From: Lates calcarifer
Taxonomy: Eukaryota > Chordata > Actinopteri > Centropomidae
Assembly: GCF_001640805.2 (NCBI RefSeq)
Contig: NC_066838.1
Span: forward strand, 3,069,101 to 3,133,100
Direction of reading: 5' to 3'
Length of the DNA: 64,000 bases
Position 1 is the stretch's first letter. The number at the start of each line of letters is the position of its first letter. The position numbers were made by a program, and so were the translations under genes. Below are positions 46,885 through 59,446 of this stretch, piece by piece. The notes beneath the pieces are model-generated. The model saw nothing but the letters and a program-made list of their open reading frames with translations. It had not been told where the DNA came from and did not search any database.

Positions 46885-48210
46885 AGACTGTTATCCATGG
46901 CTATATGCACATAATCTATTTTATATTTTTATACTTCTTGCCCTTTATGGCATCTAATGTTCATTTTTCTCATCTATCATGGTTCCTCTTTTCATGCAAC
47001 CATAGCTGTGTTCCTGTTTTTATCACATTTTATGTTTTGTCTTTGATCTATAAACCCCATTAAGCACAGATTGTTGAATCTTTGTCCTTAAATTGTGTGC
47101 CATATAATAGCATCTGCACTGTGCAGTTGATTTCACTTGTCATTTACCACCAGTTTCTTTAGTTTCAAAGTTCTTTTTCCATCTACTCTATCCTGTTAAC
47201 TGAGAATTGTGGCACTGGAGTAGACAAGATATTAAAAACAGATTCCTGGTAATACTATTCACCTTTATCTCTTGATTATCATTTTATTAATTATTATCAG
47301 AACACAGTGCAAAAATAGCCAGGCAACTTCAGGGTGATGGACTAACTTTTTTTTATTTGGCACACATTTCACAAAGAAGCAGCTGAGCAGCAAAATAAGA
47401 GGGTCTATTTTTGACAGTCCGTGTTACTGATGGCAATAATCATGGAGGTCACAGGAGGGAGTCCACAAGAGTCTGGGATCTAAAGAAAAATATGTTTTCC
47501 ACAGTAACAGAAACAGAGGTCCCACACAGGTCACTCAACATCTCCATTCTCCACCACCTTCTTTTTCTCTTTTTGGAGTCCCAAAGTGGGCATGGGTAGC
47601 ATGGACAGACCAACCAACAGACCAACACTGCCATCCAGAGAACCATGCTGCTAGTATGGCTAAAACCCTGCAGCCATGCAGCTATGGCTCAGCTTTGCTG
47701 GTTGTCAAAGAAATGAGACACTTTCTAGATGCTCAGCAGTCAAAAACTGTAACTGTCAAACCAACCAATGTAAAAAAAAAAAATGGTGCTATTAGCTCAA
47801 ATAAATTAAGCCAACAACACAGTCTGAAGCTGAGGCAGGCAAAAGAACTGAAATCAGTCTGTGCAGTGAAAGCTGCAATATTGCAATATTTCACACCAGT
47901 CTTTTTTATGAGACTATTACTTCACTCAGAGGTTTTACATGTGTGAATGTGAAGCAATTGCCAATGGATTGTAAAGTAACTTAATAAAAATGCAACCCTA
48001 CCTGACTATCTTTACCTGATATCTATGCAAATTTCTGTGTATGATTTCTCAAGACTTGTAACAAAATTTTCCAGGGAAATACAGAGGATGAAGTTTATGC
48101 TTACCCCTGAGTGCCTTTCTTCAGTGCCTCTCTTCCGCTCCCCTACAGTAAGCACAGAAAACAAACAAAAAAAGTTTTATTTAGTGAAAACTGTCTAGCC
48201 AAATATCAGG
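46885..48210. other. Non-coding stretch
   Basis: No gene recognised. Poly-A at 47771-47782. Confidence 0.6.
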
Positions 48211-48214
48211 GGAA

Positions 48215-48435
48215 AACTGGTGCATATCAGTAAGGTCTTGGGCCGCCACGAACCACCAGAACAGAATCAATGTCCCTTGGCATTGATTCTACAAGTCTGT
48301 GAAACTCTACTGGATCACTGTTCTTTCAAAAGATATTCCTTCATTTGGTGTTTTGATGATGGTGGTGGAGAACATTGTCCAACACATCTCTCCAAAATCT
48401 CCCATAGGTGTTCCGTTGGGTTGAGCTCTGATGTG
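48215..48435. repeat. Fish interspersed repeat (GGTCTTGGGCCGCCACGA type)
   Basis: Contains GGTCTTGGGCCGCCACGAAC, CATTGATTCTACAAGTCTGT, TTTGGTGTTTTGATGATGGT and AAAATCTCCCATAGGTGTTC in that order, landmarks I associate with a repeated fish element of unknown class. Confidence 0.6.
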
Positions 48436-48843
48436 AATAAAATGTTGTGACCTTCTTAGTATTTACCTTGTTTTTCCACTCATTTATTCAGGCTTTTCCT
48501 TTAATCTGTCACTCTTCTGTAAATAAAAATTTAATTATTTTGGGCAATGATGAACAAACAGCAGTGTTTTTCTAACAACAAAAATTAGCTTTTTTGTTCA
48601 GTCTGAGTCAGTAATTTGGCCTTTGGCTAATTTAGTTTCTCTTTCATTCTGGTTTTTCCTTGTATGTACATTAACTGTATGTTCTGGGCTGGGTATGTTT
48701 GCTTTAAGCTGGGAAAAGGAAATGACTACAAATGAGGAATTCAGATTAGATAGCAGATCTTCAGTCTTTGAACCAGATGACCATTTATCTTACAATGCTG
48801 CTGTCAGGTGAAAACCAGGCAAAAGACTTTACGTTGTTTGTCA

Positions 48844-48844
<1 letters not shown>

Positions 48845-48877
<33 letters not shown>
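48845..48877. repeat. (TTA)n microsatellite
   Basis: About 11 uninterrupted trinucleotide units. Confidence 0.97.
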
Positions 48878-49348
48878 GCTTGTTATATTTCCTGATGCCA
48901 GGTTCATTTAATTTCCTGAAATCCACTGAAAACATGCCACAACAAATTAGATTTTAGCACTTGAGGCACACACAGAAGAGGTACACCCTCAACTTTAATA
49001 TGGTATGGCTTTCACGTTGAGTGACTTAAGTCAAATGCTTTAATCAAGTTGTTGTGCAGCTCATGCACACAGAAGAATGTTAAATGTGTATCCACATGTT
49101 GACTGTGTGAGCATGGATCACTTGTTGACTAGGTCAGCCTACAACTAACTGTAGCTAGCTGGGTTGTCTTTTGATTGTGTACTTATTACAGAAGTGCTTT
49201 GTCAGTTATGAACAACTACATAGCTATCGTGTAATGTCAAAAGGTAAGGCAGATTTTTCTTATATTTTAAACTGGACAGACAGTCATTATGTCTGTTTAT
49301 GTTGACAGACAACAAGTTGAAGCCATATGAAAACATTATCTTATTATA

Positions 49349-49371
49349 CTATTATACTATCAGTATAATAG
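49349..49371. repeat. Perfect inverted repeat, 10-bp stem, 3-nt loop
   Basis: CTATTATACT, loop ATC, AGTATAATAG. It lies in an AT-rich patch with further TATAGTTATATA repeats. Confidence 0.9.
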
Positions 49372-49535
49372 TTATATATTTGTATAGTTATATATTATCA
49401 TCAGAATGTTAAACACACTGACTTGGTGTTTTTATTACCATATTAAATGCTTATGGGTCACTGTATGCTAGGCTACAGATGTAACTAATCCTAATCGAGA
49501 CATGTCTGTTCTTCTTATGAAGCTAACTGATACAC

Positions 49536-50690
49536 TCCATCCATCCATCCATCCATTTTCTTCCACTTATCCGGGATCGGGTCGTCGTGGCAGCAGGCTG
49601 AGCAAGGTTTTCCAGGCATCCTTCTCCCCAGCAACACTTTCTCAGGCCAGATGAGATACATAATCCCTCCAGCGGGTTCTGGGCCTACCCTGAGGTCTCC
49701 TCTCAATAGGACTTGCCCGGAAAACTTCCAAAGGGAGGCCCCTAGGAGGCATCCTCATCAGATGATTTCCCATGCCCCCTTAGCACTCCCGTGAGGGTAA
49801 AGAGCTGGTCAGGATGGAATCCACATTGTTCCTCCTGAATCTGATGTTCAACAATCAGTTAGAGGATCCTTTCCAGCAAACTGGCATAAACTTCCCCAGG
49901 GAAGCTGGGTAATGTTATGCCCCTATAATTAGAGCACACCCTCTGGTCCCCCTTTTTAAAAATGGGGACCACCACCCCAGTCTGTCACTCCACTGGTACT
50001 GTCCTAGACATCCATGTGACATTGAAGAGGCGTGTCAGCCAAGACAACCCCACAACATCCAGAGCCTTTAGCATCTCAGGGTGAATCTCATTCACACCTG
50101 GCATCTTGCCACTGAAAAGATTTTTAACTACCTCAGTGACCTCTGCCAGGGAAATGGATAGGGCTTCCCCCAAGTCTTCAGACTCTGCTTCATCCCTAGA
50201 GGACATCTTGGCCAGGTTTAGAAGTTAAGTGTTTAAGTATTCTTTCTACCACCCGACAATATCCCCAGTTTGGGTCAGCAGTTCTCTTCCCCCGCTGAAC
50301 ACAGCCTGGGCCAAGTCCTGCTTCCCCTTCCTGAGTTGCAAAATGCTTTGCCAGAACTTCCTTGAGGCCAACTGCCCTTCCCCGCGGGTGGTGGGTCCAC
50401 GCGGCGGTGACATCATGTAACAACCAGGCCCCATGGTTACAGGCACGGCCACCAGACGCTTGCCTGGGAGCTCCCCTTCCAGGTCTGACTCAAGAAGGAG
50501 GCCCCCGGTTTCCCCAATCCGGGCGATGTACTCTAGCCTGCAGACAACTGTTTCATAAGGGTTTTGTGAGTTCTCTCTTAGTCTGGTCCCTCCCCTGGGA
50601 CTACTTTGGCTTGGGAGACCCTACCAGGAGCTTTTGCCCCTGACTACACAGCTCCGAGGATCACTGGGACACACAAACCCCTCCACCACA
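49536..50690 (-). mobile_element. 5'-truncated RTE-like LINE with internal deletion
   Basis: On the minus strand, 50452-50246 encodes ASRKFWQSILQLRKGKQDLA and SGGRELLTQTGDIVGW, and 50206-49985 encodes EALSISLAEVTEVVKNLFSG and VVGLSWLTRLFNVTWMSRTV, the linker and first reverse-transcriptase motifs of a fish RTE-type element. Reading continues to about 49,790 (CSNYRGITLPSFPGEVYA), then jumps to the element's 3' end (RRPQGRPRTRWRDYVSHL) and a (GGAT)n tail at 49536-49556. The core of the RT is deleted. Family assignment within RTE/Rex-like groups is tentative. Confidence 0.8.
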
Positions 50691-50694
50691 TTAA

Positions 50695-53112
50695 GGTGAC
50701 GAGAATCATTGATACACTGCTCACATATTTGCACTATACACTTTAAACTTAAATTAGAACTACATTTATGTTCCTTGTAAATATAGTATTTGCTTTTTAC
50801 TCTTTTTTCTTACTTTTTTTTTTTTACATCTCTAAGTTTACTATTACTGTTTTTAGCACTGATATACCAAGACAAATTTCTTGTATGTGCAAATTTACTT
50901 GCCAATAAAGTCTGATTCTGATTCTGATGTTAAACATAAATCCAGCGGATGTAAAGTTAAGTCAAGATCAACGGGTATAGACTCAGCGTGCTGTACTGTG
51001 TCTCTGGCCAGCCTACAGACTCAAAGTTTTGATATTGTTTGCAAATAAAACTAATTTTTGGTTACTAGTCCTTGTGTCAGGCATCTCCATTTATTTGCTT
51101 CTGGTCACAAGGTTGAGCCAAATGTTTGTTGTGTTTGTAACACAAACTAAAAGCTTGTGAAAAAAAAAAGTTTTTAGTTTGCTATTAAAAGAAGATACTA
51201 TTGTAGTGGACCCTAGATAATTCCAAAGAGTAAGACCTTAATAACTAAAGGCACCACAGGCTGATTTCGAATTTAAGTATAGCACAGTTGGACCTTGGCT
51301 TGATAACCTACCCAGTGTGTACTCTGTGTCAACAATGCAGAGAAAAGCTAAGCCAATCATATATTTAAAAACGATAAAGCTTTGCTGTGTCTCCTTAATA
51401 AATCCTTTGTTACTCATATTAACCCAAATAAATACAAATGTTAACACATATGTGGCAGTGGCCTTCAGAGTAAATATCTGTTAAGATTTATTAATCAAGA
51501 TGAGTCATCTTACAACTATGTTGTATATTTTGAGGGTTTTTGAAGCTAGGTCCAAACATGAACAGGAGCCTACTCATACATAGATATCATAGATATCTAT
51601 ATTTGGAGGATATATACACATCAATTTAATAACGATTTTATTTAATTCTTATTATTTCACTTTCAGTTTTGCTGTCTGACCTGAACCATGTCGACCAGAT
51701 ACACAGCATCACTGATCAACCAATGTGCACTGGGTTCTTCTTCTGTATTTTATTCATAAATCATCATGTACATTTGTTGATCTCGTTTTATTTTATGGGT
51801 CATGAAATGTGAATTTGCTACTAAAGTTAAAGAAAATTTAAAAAGCTTGCGTGAAAAGAATACCATTTGATGCAGCATTTAACTTTACTCCAACTAAATT
51901 TTACTTGAATCTACATGAACAGGAAAATAATTTTTTTTCTCCTCTCATTTTTAACCTAACTGTCCAACATCCCATTCATCCCTTGGGGAAGTGGATGAGA
52001 TAAGGGAAAAGCATTAGTTAAAAAAACACATCCCATCTCACAGTAAACATCATATTTAAGTATGTACTGTACATCCACTTAACTGCAACTGGAAACTGGC
52101 CAAAGTGTAACCATGTGACAGTTATTATAAGTAATGCTGTATAGTTTTATTCCTCTGTGACACCCTGTCAGCCAAACACATTGAACTGTGGCAGAGACAT
52201 TTGGCCCTGGGGTCAGGGACACAGAGAGATTTCCTATTCAACAGGAAGGGCACTTCCTCACAGTCTGAAGAATGTTAGGAGCAGGTTGTTGATGCCATGT
52301 AGAACGATATTACACCACAATACATAAACACACACATATTACACATATACTCCATGGCTGAATTATGCCCACTAAAAGAATTGAAATGATATGTATAAAC
52401 ATAACATCAGTAACTTCTTTAGATGATCCACTGGCTGTTAAACTGTGTATAAAGCTTTGCGTGTTTGTGCCTCTCTCTCTCTCTCTCTCTGTGTGTGTGG
52501 GTGTGTGTGTATGTGTGTGTTAGAGAGAGGGAGGCAGACCTATTTTGCTACATTGCTCCTTACAGTGGCGGCTGTTGCGAAGTAACCAAGAGAGTGACAT
52601 TTCCTCTCTGCCTGTCCAGTGATAATACTCCTCCACGCTGAGACTGGATCGTTAGCGCTGAAGACACAATCTTAACTGCAATCTTGAACACGATGTAATA
52701 CACTGTAGTGAGATCTCCAGCTGTCGCCTAACATTATTTCTTTGCACTTCTGTGTCTGGGGAGGAGAGGAGGAAAAGAGAAGTCTGATGCACGCACCAGA
52801 GAGAGAGGGGGGGGGATCAGGGTCAAAACAAAAATAATCTAAGAAATCTAAAAAGGATGTGAAATATTCGATTTATTTTTGGTTTCCAAGGTGAAACATG
52901 AAGCGACAAAATACTCACTGAATGGATGACTGTGCGTCATCGCAGCAGCGCCAATAGCGAGCACGCCTCCTGTCAAATACTAAAGCTGCTCTCCTCCGAG
53001 TTCCAGAGGTGGAACCCGTTCTCTACTTGATGACCAAGTGGAAATCAACAAATGTCTGCTCAGTTTGAACAGTCATATTTTCTGTTTTTATGCTTTCTCA
53101 CATAAAGGCGCA
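50695..53112. other. Non-coding stretch upstream of ntsr1, including its probable promoter and 5' leader
   Basis: A LINE-like tail CCAATAAAGTCTGATTCTGA lies at about 50,902-50,930. From about 52,400 the sequence becomes CT/GT-rich and then richer in CpG toward the ntsr1 start. A CRE-like TGCGTCATCG at about 52,931 is the only regulatory motif that stands out. The transcription start cannot be fixed from sequence alone. The long in-frame extension upstream of 53,113 begins with no ATG. Confidence 0.5.
52470..52521. repeat. (CT)n/(GT)n compound microsatellite upstream of ntsr1
   Basis: About 10 CT units followed by an interrupted GT run, roughly 600 bp before the start codon. Confidence 0.95.
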
Positions 53113-53781
53113 ATGGATTTAAACTTCACCCTCTCGGGGCACGATTTGTCCGACTGGAGCGCGCTGGCGCAGAGACTCTTTGGGAATAACTCACTGTCTC
53201 CATTCGATAACAGCACTGCCGCTCCCAAAACGGACGAGGAAGACTTGGAAGTCAACACGGACGTTTACTCCAAGGTGATAGTTACTGTTATATACGCGGC
53301 TCTTTTCGCCGTGGGCTCTCTGGGGAACTCCATCACCCTGTACACGTTGCTGACCAAAAAGACTCTGCAGAACCTCCAGAGCACCGTGCACTACCACCTG
53401 GCCAGCCTCGCCGTGTCCGACCTACTGATCCTCGTCCTCTCCATGCCCATCGAGCTTTACAACTTCATCTGGTTCCACCACCCGTGGGTATTCGGGGATG
53501 CAGTGTGCAGGGGTTACTACTTTCTCCGGGACAGCTGCTCCTACGCCACCGCGCTAAACATCGCCAGCCTGAGCGTTGAACGTTACATGGCCATCTGCCA
53601 CCCGTTTAAAGCCAAGAGCATCATGTCCCGCAGCCGCACCAAGAAGCTTATCAGCGCCATGTGGCTCGCGTCCTTTGCGCTCGCCATGCCGATGCTCTTC
53701 ACCATGGGCCAGGTGATGCGTAAAGGCGAGAAGATATGTACCACCATCGTCTCCCCTGTCACCATGAAGACTGTTCTTCAG
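53113..53781 (+). CDS. ntsr1: Neurotensin receptor type 1, first coding exon
   Basis: A class A GPCR for the peptide neurotensin, coupled mainly to Gq at the plasma membrane. The exon encodes 223 codons. The N-terminus has three N-glycosylation sequons (N4-F-T, N25-N-S, N33-S-T). TM1 spans about 53-80 with G-N72; TM2 about 93-117 with S-L-A-V-S-D103; TM3 about 130-158 with the conserved Cys132 and an E-R-Y motif at 156-158; TM4 about 178-197; Cys209 in extracellular loop 2 is the expected disulfide partner of Cys132. The exon ends MKTVLQ at a donor CAG|GTGGGT (53781/53782), which is the position where the known vertebrate NTSR1 gene has its first intron, just before TM5. The start is the first in-frame ATG, with G at -3 and +4. 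TM5-TM7 would be in later exons outside the window. The paralogue NTSR2 is the only close alternative. Confidence 0.93.
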
Positions 53782-53787
53782 GTGGGT
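53782..53787 (+). other. Splice donor of ntsr1 intron 1 (GTGGGT)
   Basis: The reading frame runs on for 40 codons into the intron (V-G-V-K-K-K...) before a stop, but that part has no similarity to the receptor, which supports splicing here. Confidence 0.85.
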
Positions 53788-53789
53788 GT

Positions 53790-56700
53790 AAAAAAAAAGT
53801 GTCTTGTCGCTGGTTTGTGTAGAGGCTTTACGCACACGTTTTCCATCGCTGCCACATTTACGCACCGACACGAATTAAAGTTGAAAATGTTAATGAAAGC
53901 GTGAGGTTCATGTTGGGGTGATTTTTATTTTTTATTTATTTCTTTTACATGTACATACATGTGTGCCATATCGCTTGACAAACTATAGGGCTTTACGCGC
54001 GAATGTGTGTCCAAAATTCTACTAAATCTACTGATTTTCACTGGAAACTACAAAAAGAAACGAAATCATCATCACGTTAGTTTTATCAAGCTATTTAGGC
54101 TTTAATTCAGTATATCAAAACAAATGAACCTAGCGTTTTGTTAGTGAATTTCATTGCAAGTTCATTTCCTCGAGGAAATGAAGAAGGTAGATCTGCACCA
54201 TCATCAACAACATGAGACTTGTTTCTGCCAAATCAATCACAAAAAGATGCTGAACACACAGGATATTGTCATTGTGATTACCAGTAGTTAATATCAGGAA
54301 GAAAAAAAACATTTGTTGCCGGAGCAAATCACTGAAATCATAGGAAAAAAGATCATAAACTGCTACAACAGAGTGTGCAAACTGCAGGGTGCTACAGGTG
54401 TGATGTTTTCAGTTCCGTTTTATATGAAGTGCATGCAGATTTGGACTATTAGTGATTAATCCATTAATTGAGTAGCATTAAATTTATTTGTATCTGGTGT
54501 GATCATCGAATGATCAATGGAGACATTTTCAGAAAAAAAGCTTTGGTGGTTCCAGCTCTTAAATGTGGGGATTTTTTGCCCTTTTTTTTGTTTGTTTTGT
54601 TTTCTTATAGTAAAGTGAATATCTTTGGGCTTTGGACTGTTTGTCAGAGAGCAGAGGTGAGGCTATCCATCTCATATTAAAAATTAGGAATACTCTTTGG
54701 TCACAACAGAGGATTGTTTGACAGCACCATTGATCTGAAAGTGCTTCCTCAAAGAGTCTTCTAACCATCTCGATAAAATATATATATACAGTATAAAATG
54801 TCTGATGGACAGCTCATAAAAAAAGTCATATGTTTCCTCAGTAGCAACTCCGCTTCCATATCGAAACAAAGAGGGTAGCCAAAAATAACATACCTCCATT
54901 CTCAGTTTGCACATTGTGAACCACAATCAACTGTTTTTTACTGCATTTGTTATAAATTTGGTTTATACTGACACCCCTTTAAACTGGCTTTCAACTTACT
55001 TTTCAACTTACTTGTATGGTTTGATATCTCTACTTTTAATCTAATTCATCTGTTTTCCTATTTATCATATCAAGGACGTGTAATTTCTTGCTGGCCATCT
55101 GGATTAGAAAAATACTTGCACCTTGAGAAAAGAGTTGTCACTGAGCAGCAGACTAAATTTTTTTTTTCATCCAGATGGTTCGGGGAGTCTTTGAAGACTC
55201 TGAAAATACTTTAAGAACAGACCTTCTAGGTATTTCAAAGAGGATATTTATTTTTCAAAAAATATGATGCTTTGAGCTGTGCAACCAGAACGTAATGATA
55301 ATACATCCAGTAAGGGCACAAAATAGGGCTCCTTGGACTCTGGAAAATTGTGATGGGCAGTTTTATTTAACAATTTTCTCTCACTCTATTGACCAAATGA
55401 AGGATGGCTTAAACAAGAAAATAATTAGTAAAGAACATAATCATTAGTTGCAGCCTTATGGTAAGGGGACATGGGGCTCAAAGTAAAGAGGGTGAGTCAT
55501 CTGCAAGTGTGTGGGCAAGAAACAAAGAGACAGATGCATATAATACTCAGCAGCCCACTCTAACAAAAAAGGCTATTTTTCATGGCTGTCCCCACTGTTC
55601 CCCAAGATAAATGGTATTGCTCTGCAGGTCGTGGGGTCGTATAAATGATTAGGTCAATCTCCCTGGCTTTGTTTACAATGCACATACTTGGCATCTCCAA
55701 GGCCAACAGTTCTTGGTGTTCTTGGTGTCAGTGATTTGCACTGTGAGAAATTGCAAATAATAATATGAAGTGTTCTGTGGCGTGAGACAAAAGCAAAAGG
55801 AGATGTGCCGTCAGCTGGTGTGTATCTGTGAATGTATGTTTTCAGCTTTTGTGTAATCATAATGATCAGCATCATCATGATCTTCTGCTGCAGCGTCCAC
55901 AGTGACTGGTTTTACTCTCTCCTGCTTTTCAACATCACACTGATTTTTTTTCCTTATCTGTTTTTCTTGTCTCTTCTTTGTCCTTGCATGTCTCTCCTTT
56001 TTCTTTTACTGTTTTTTCTCTTCTATTCATCACTCCTGTGTGACAATAACTATCTGAAGCAGTGCCAAGGTTAACAATTCTTATCTTCTAATGCTTTCTT
56101 TGAGGATATTGGCAGTCATGAGCCAGGCTGCTGCAAATAGTCTGGAAACATTTTCCCACACCAGAGGTCCTACCCTATAGAAATCACATAAGACTTACTG
56201 TTATTTTTTCCACTTAATGTATAGACCAGAACAGTAAATATATTGGGACAGAATCTGGAGACTTTGTATGACGCACACTGACAAAGAGGAAACAATCAAA
56301 TTGTTCCCATAACATTTTTTAAGTGTGTGTGTTTGTTTGTGAATATACTGTACAGTACATGTTTATTTGAAAGACAGAGCATAAGCTGGTTCTGGAGGTG
56401 ACCCGCTGTTATGGAGGGTCCCCAAATAACTCTGGCTGTTTTGACAACAGGGTGACACTGAAGGGAGAGATGGTGTGTGTGTGTGTGTGTGTGTCTGTCT
56501 GTGTGTGTGAGAAAACTGAAATGAAGGGGAAAGATGAAGAGGTCAGAGAGAGAGGGAGGAGAAGTAGGGGGCCGATCATGTGTAGATTAAGACAAGGAGC
56601 ATGGCGCTAACACTGTCTGGGTGAGGAGTTCAGTTCCCACTGCAGCTAGCTAGCAGTCTTTAATTCAACTGCAGTCCTATGCATAAAGCTGTACTCTAAA

Positions 56701-58005
56701 TTGCACATATAAATAATGCAAAACATCTGCAAATTAACCTCTTAAAACCCTCAAAAAGCCAGTCTCTCCTGGGATGCAAAAATGTTATCATTTGAACCTT
56801 TTTCGAGTTCTTTCAGTTTTGACTGTGTGGTTATATGTTAGCGCAGCTTTACACTGACTGAATTACAAACAAAAGGGAAGGGTCTTCCCTCAGCAGGGGT
56901 AACAAGCCACAGCAACAGACCGTTGAGTTGCCCAACATGTGAATATGTTCCATTAATGTTAGGATCCACATCGTCTTCACACACAGTGGAAATTCAGTAC
57001 GGCAGCTGCTCATATGCATCTTAGTTCTGCTGATAACGTAGTCTTTGCTCTTATGGATTATCAGCTATGAAGTGATTGACAACCATGGACCCACAAACCC
57101 TTGCATTTGTGTTTGCAGGATTTGAGCAAACTGAAAATGAAGTTAACTCACTGCAGTTGACAGTCAGTTCAGATATTTCCAGTACATTTACATTTTACAT
57201 GCTGTGGGTTTGACTTGGTGCTGCTGTGTGCAATTACCTTGGCCTGTATTACCTGGGAGCTTGTTTGCGGTTGTTGTTGTTGAGTGGTCTCCTGCTGTGC
57301 AGGAGTCTCTGCTTAGGTAGCACAGGGTCATGTTGTTGCTGCATGTTGTTGCAGCAGGATGGGTTTAAACTGCAAAGTGACCAATTCATCCAGGGGAGAA
57401 TGACTTTTACAATATTACTTTTCTGATAGGTTGAATTGTTGCTGTCATTGTGTGTTGCAAGCATCTTGACAACTGGGCAAATTATAAGCAATTCATATAT
57501 CATTAGTATTGTTAGAAGTATCAGTAATTTTCCTTGAAACAATTTAATTCTTGCAAGAATAATCTAATTCTGTATTTGTAATGTTAGATTATTTAAAGTG
57601 CCACACTCAGGTCTGATAATTATGATTTAGTTTACACCTGTGGTGTCAGTAATGATAGGCCACAGTGCAAAATTTCTTTTAGGCTGTGCAAATAGTCTAA
57701 CAAACACACAAGCATACACACAATGTAAAAACAGCTCTTTGACATGAAATGTCAGGCTTTCAAAATACCAGTTCTTATGCACAGGACCATAAAACCAGAT
57801 AAACTTAAATAAAGATCTGTAACACTATAAGCCTGTTTGAAGCTTTAAAACATGCATGAGCTCTTTCATCATTTTATCCCTTTGGCACTGTGTGAGGTGT
57901 GTGAGGACCTTAGGCCTGCGACAGTGCAATCAAAAAGTGCATTTACAATTTCACTATGGAGAAAAAGAAGCACTGTGTCAAAGTCTGCGAGTATGTCTGT
58001 CAACA
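53790..58005. other. Presumed ntsr1 intron 1, left part
   Basis: No further receptor exon was found; I looked for the TM5-TM6 coding segment. There is a pyrimidine-rich, T-rich patch near 55,915-56,030 and a GT microsatellite at 56,469-56,512. Confidence 0.55.
56469..56512. repeat. (GT)n microsatellite, interrupted
   Basis: About 20 GT units interrupted by a few CTGTCT steps. Confidence 0.95.
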
Positions 58006-58740
58006 GGCCTAATGACCTCTTTTATATATATATATATATATATTGATGGTGACAGTAGAGAGAGACAGGAAACGGGGAGAGAGAGTAGGGGAGTGACACG
58101 CAGCAAAGGTCTTCCCGGATCTGGAGTCCAACCAGGGACCAGCCGCTCGGAGCACAGAGGCCCACGTGGCACGCACCCTACCCATTCGGCGATGGGATGC
58201 CCCCAGCCTAATGATCTCTTGTGACTAGATCATCACCAGTCACAAGAGCTGGATCTATGGCTGCAACCCCAAGACCAAAGAGCAGTCTTTGCATTGGAAG
58301 GCATCACAGGTCAAGAGCATTCTGAGGCATCTGTGGGAGGACATTCATCATTTGACCTGAACTGTGGCAATTGGGCACCCACTCGCAGCTCATTGAAAAT
58401 GCAAAAAAGTTTTTTGGGCGCACCAATTCAATAGTTGCTCCCCACCCGTCCTGCTCAATGGATCTGGCTTCCTGTGACTTCTTCCTCTCCATAAATGAAA
58501 TTCAAGCTGAAGGATCACTGTTTTGACATAGTGAGGGAGAGCCAGCATGAGTTGCAAATGGTACTTGAGGTGCTTACATAACAGGACTTCCAGAGAGCAT
58601 TCCAAGTGTGGCAGGAGCACTGGAAGCAGTATATCACTGCACAAGGTGACTACTTTGAAGCAGATGGGATTGATGGGGATTCAGGTTTTTGTTTGTTATA
58701 AGTCAGTCTCTAAACTCTTTGACCAGACCTTGTATATAAC
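57870..58740 (+). mobile_element. Mariner (second, SETMAR-like) remnant, split by a SINE
   Basis: Right of the SINE the + strand reads SWIYGCNPKTKEQSLHWKAS (around the second catalytic Asp region), then, in other frames, NSIVAPHPSCSMDLASCDFF and QVWQEHWKQYITAQGDYFEA, the usual C-terminal end. The last bases (CTTTGACCAGACCTTGTATA) resemble a mariner terminal repeat next to TA. Left of the SINE, sequence ending in NRPNDL fits the part just before. Several deletions and stops make it dead. It differs from the mariner at 41.8 kb, so two mariner lineages have visited. Confidence 0.7.
58008..58220 (-). mobile_element. tRNA-type SINE, minus orientation, nested in the mariner remnant
   Basis: The body, read on the minus strand, has the same parts as the copy at 45 kb: a tRNA-like head with GGTTGGACTCC, then GACCTTTGCTGCGTGTCACT and CTCTCTCCCCGTTTCCTGTC, and a TA-rich tail at 58,022-58,043. 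It is flanked by CCTAATGACCTCTT (58008-58021) and CCTAATGATCTCTT (58207-58220), a 14-bp target duplication with one mismatch. The mariner reading continues on both sides, which confirms the nesting. Confidence 0.8.
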
Positions 58741-59352
58741 CATGATCATGGTTCAAACTAGACATTCACAAGGTTTTATTAAATTGAGTTATACAGGCAA
58801 AGCTAAGTTATTCCCTAAGTGCTCCAAGATTGTGAGGCTGTGTTGCTGGGACAGACGACAATGTTGAAATGGAATATAATGTTACAGACTAATGACTCCT
58901 CCATTGTACTGGTTGACCAGACAGATTGCTGAAAAAAACACAAACAGCACTAAACAGCACCATGGATGGGAGACTGAGGGCTAACTCTGTAAACCCAGCG
59001 CCCCCACATTATATCCCGACATATACATAACATTAAGCCACATGTCCCTTTTCTATTTCTATTTCTGTCAAGCACTCAGAATAACAATCATTAAGGTCCA
59101 CATGGATGTCCTGTGTGTGAAGCTGACTCACATTCAGAACTCAGTTTGAAGATGCTTCCAATAGCTCAGGTGAAATGATAACTGATGTGTGTGTGTGTGT
59201 TCTGTTAGACTAGTATGAGCTCAACTTTATGTTTGCTTGTTCAAGAGTGTGATATGCATGTTAATGCAGGTGTTTGTTCACCACCTGAATATTACCCAAC
59301 TCTTTCCTGGTGACACATCAAACAGAGCTGGAAGAGGATATGACAGCCTCAC

Positions 59353-59446
59353 CTGATGCTGTATTCTGGAGAAGTGTGCATTACTATCGATGACAGCCTC
59401 CACCTTCACAATCCAGGCTTTAGGCAGAACCATGGGGTTGATGTTC
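59353..59446 (-). other. Exon-like segment of an unidentified gene
   Basis: On the minus strand a pyrimidine-rich acceptor CTCTTTCTTGCAG precedes a 94-nt segment that encodes NINPMVLPKAWIVKVEAVID and continues SNAHFSRIQHQ, followed by a donor CAG|GTGAGG. Its composition looks protein-like and both splice sites are strong. No neighbouring exon with matching phase was found, and I do not recognise the product. It would be nested antisense in the ntsr1 intron, or a leftover of a lost gene. Confidence 0.35.

Larger units (their letters stand above)
48440..49535. other. Non-coding stretch
   Basis: No gene recognised. It holds an (ATT)n microsatellite at 48845-48877 and a perfect short hairpin at 49349-49371. 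Confidence 0.6.

Noticed and set aside
53038..53112. In-frame extension upstream of the ntsr1 ATG
   Set aside because: It starts with GTG, not ATG, and has no receptor similarity. The ATG at 53,113 has a good context and gives the usual glycosylated N-terminus.
53782..53904. Receptor frame continuing to a stop at 53,904
   Set aside because: The residues after Q223 do not resemble TM5, and a standard donor sits exactly at the known exon border.
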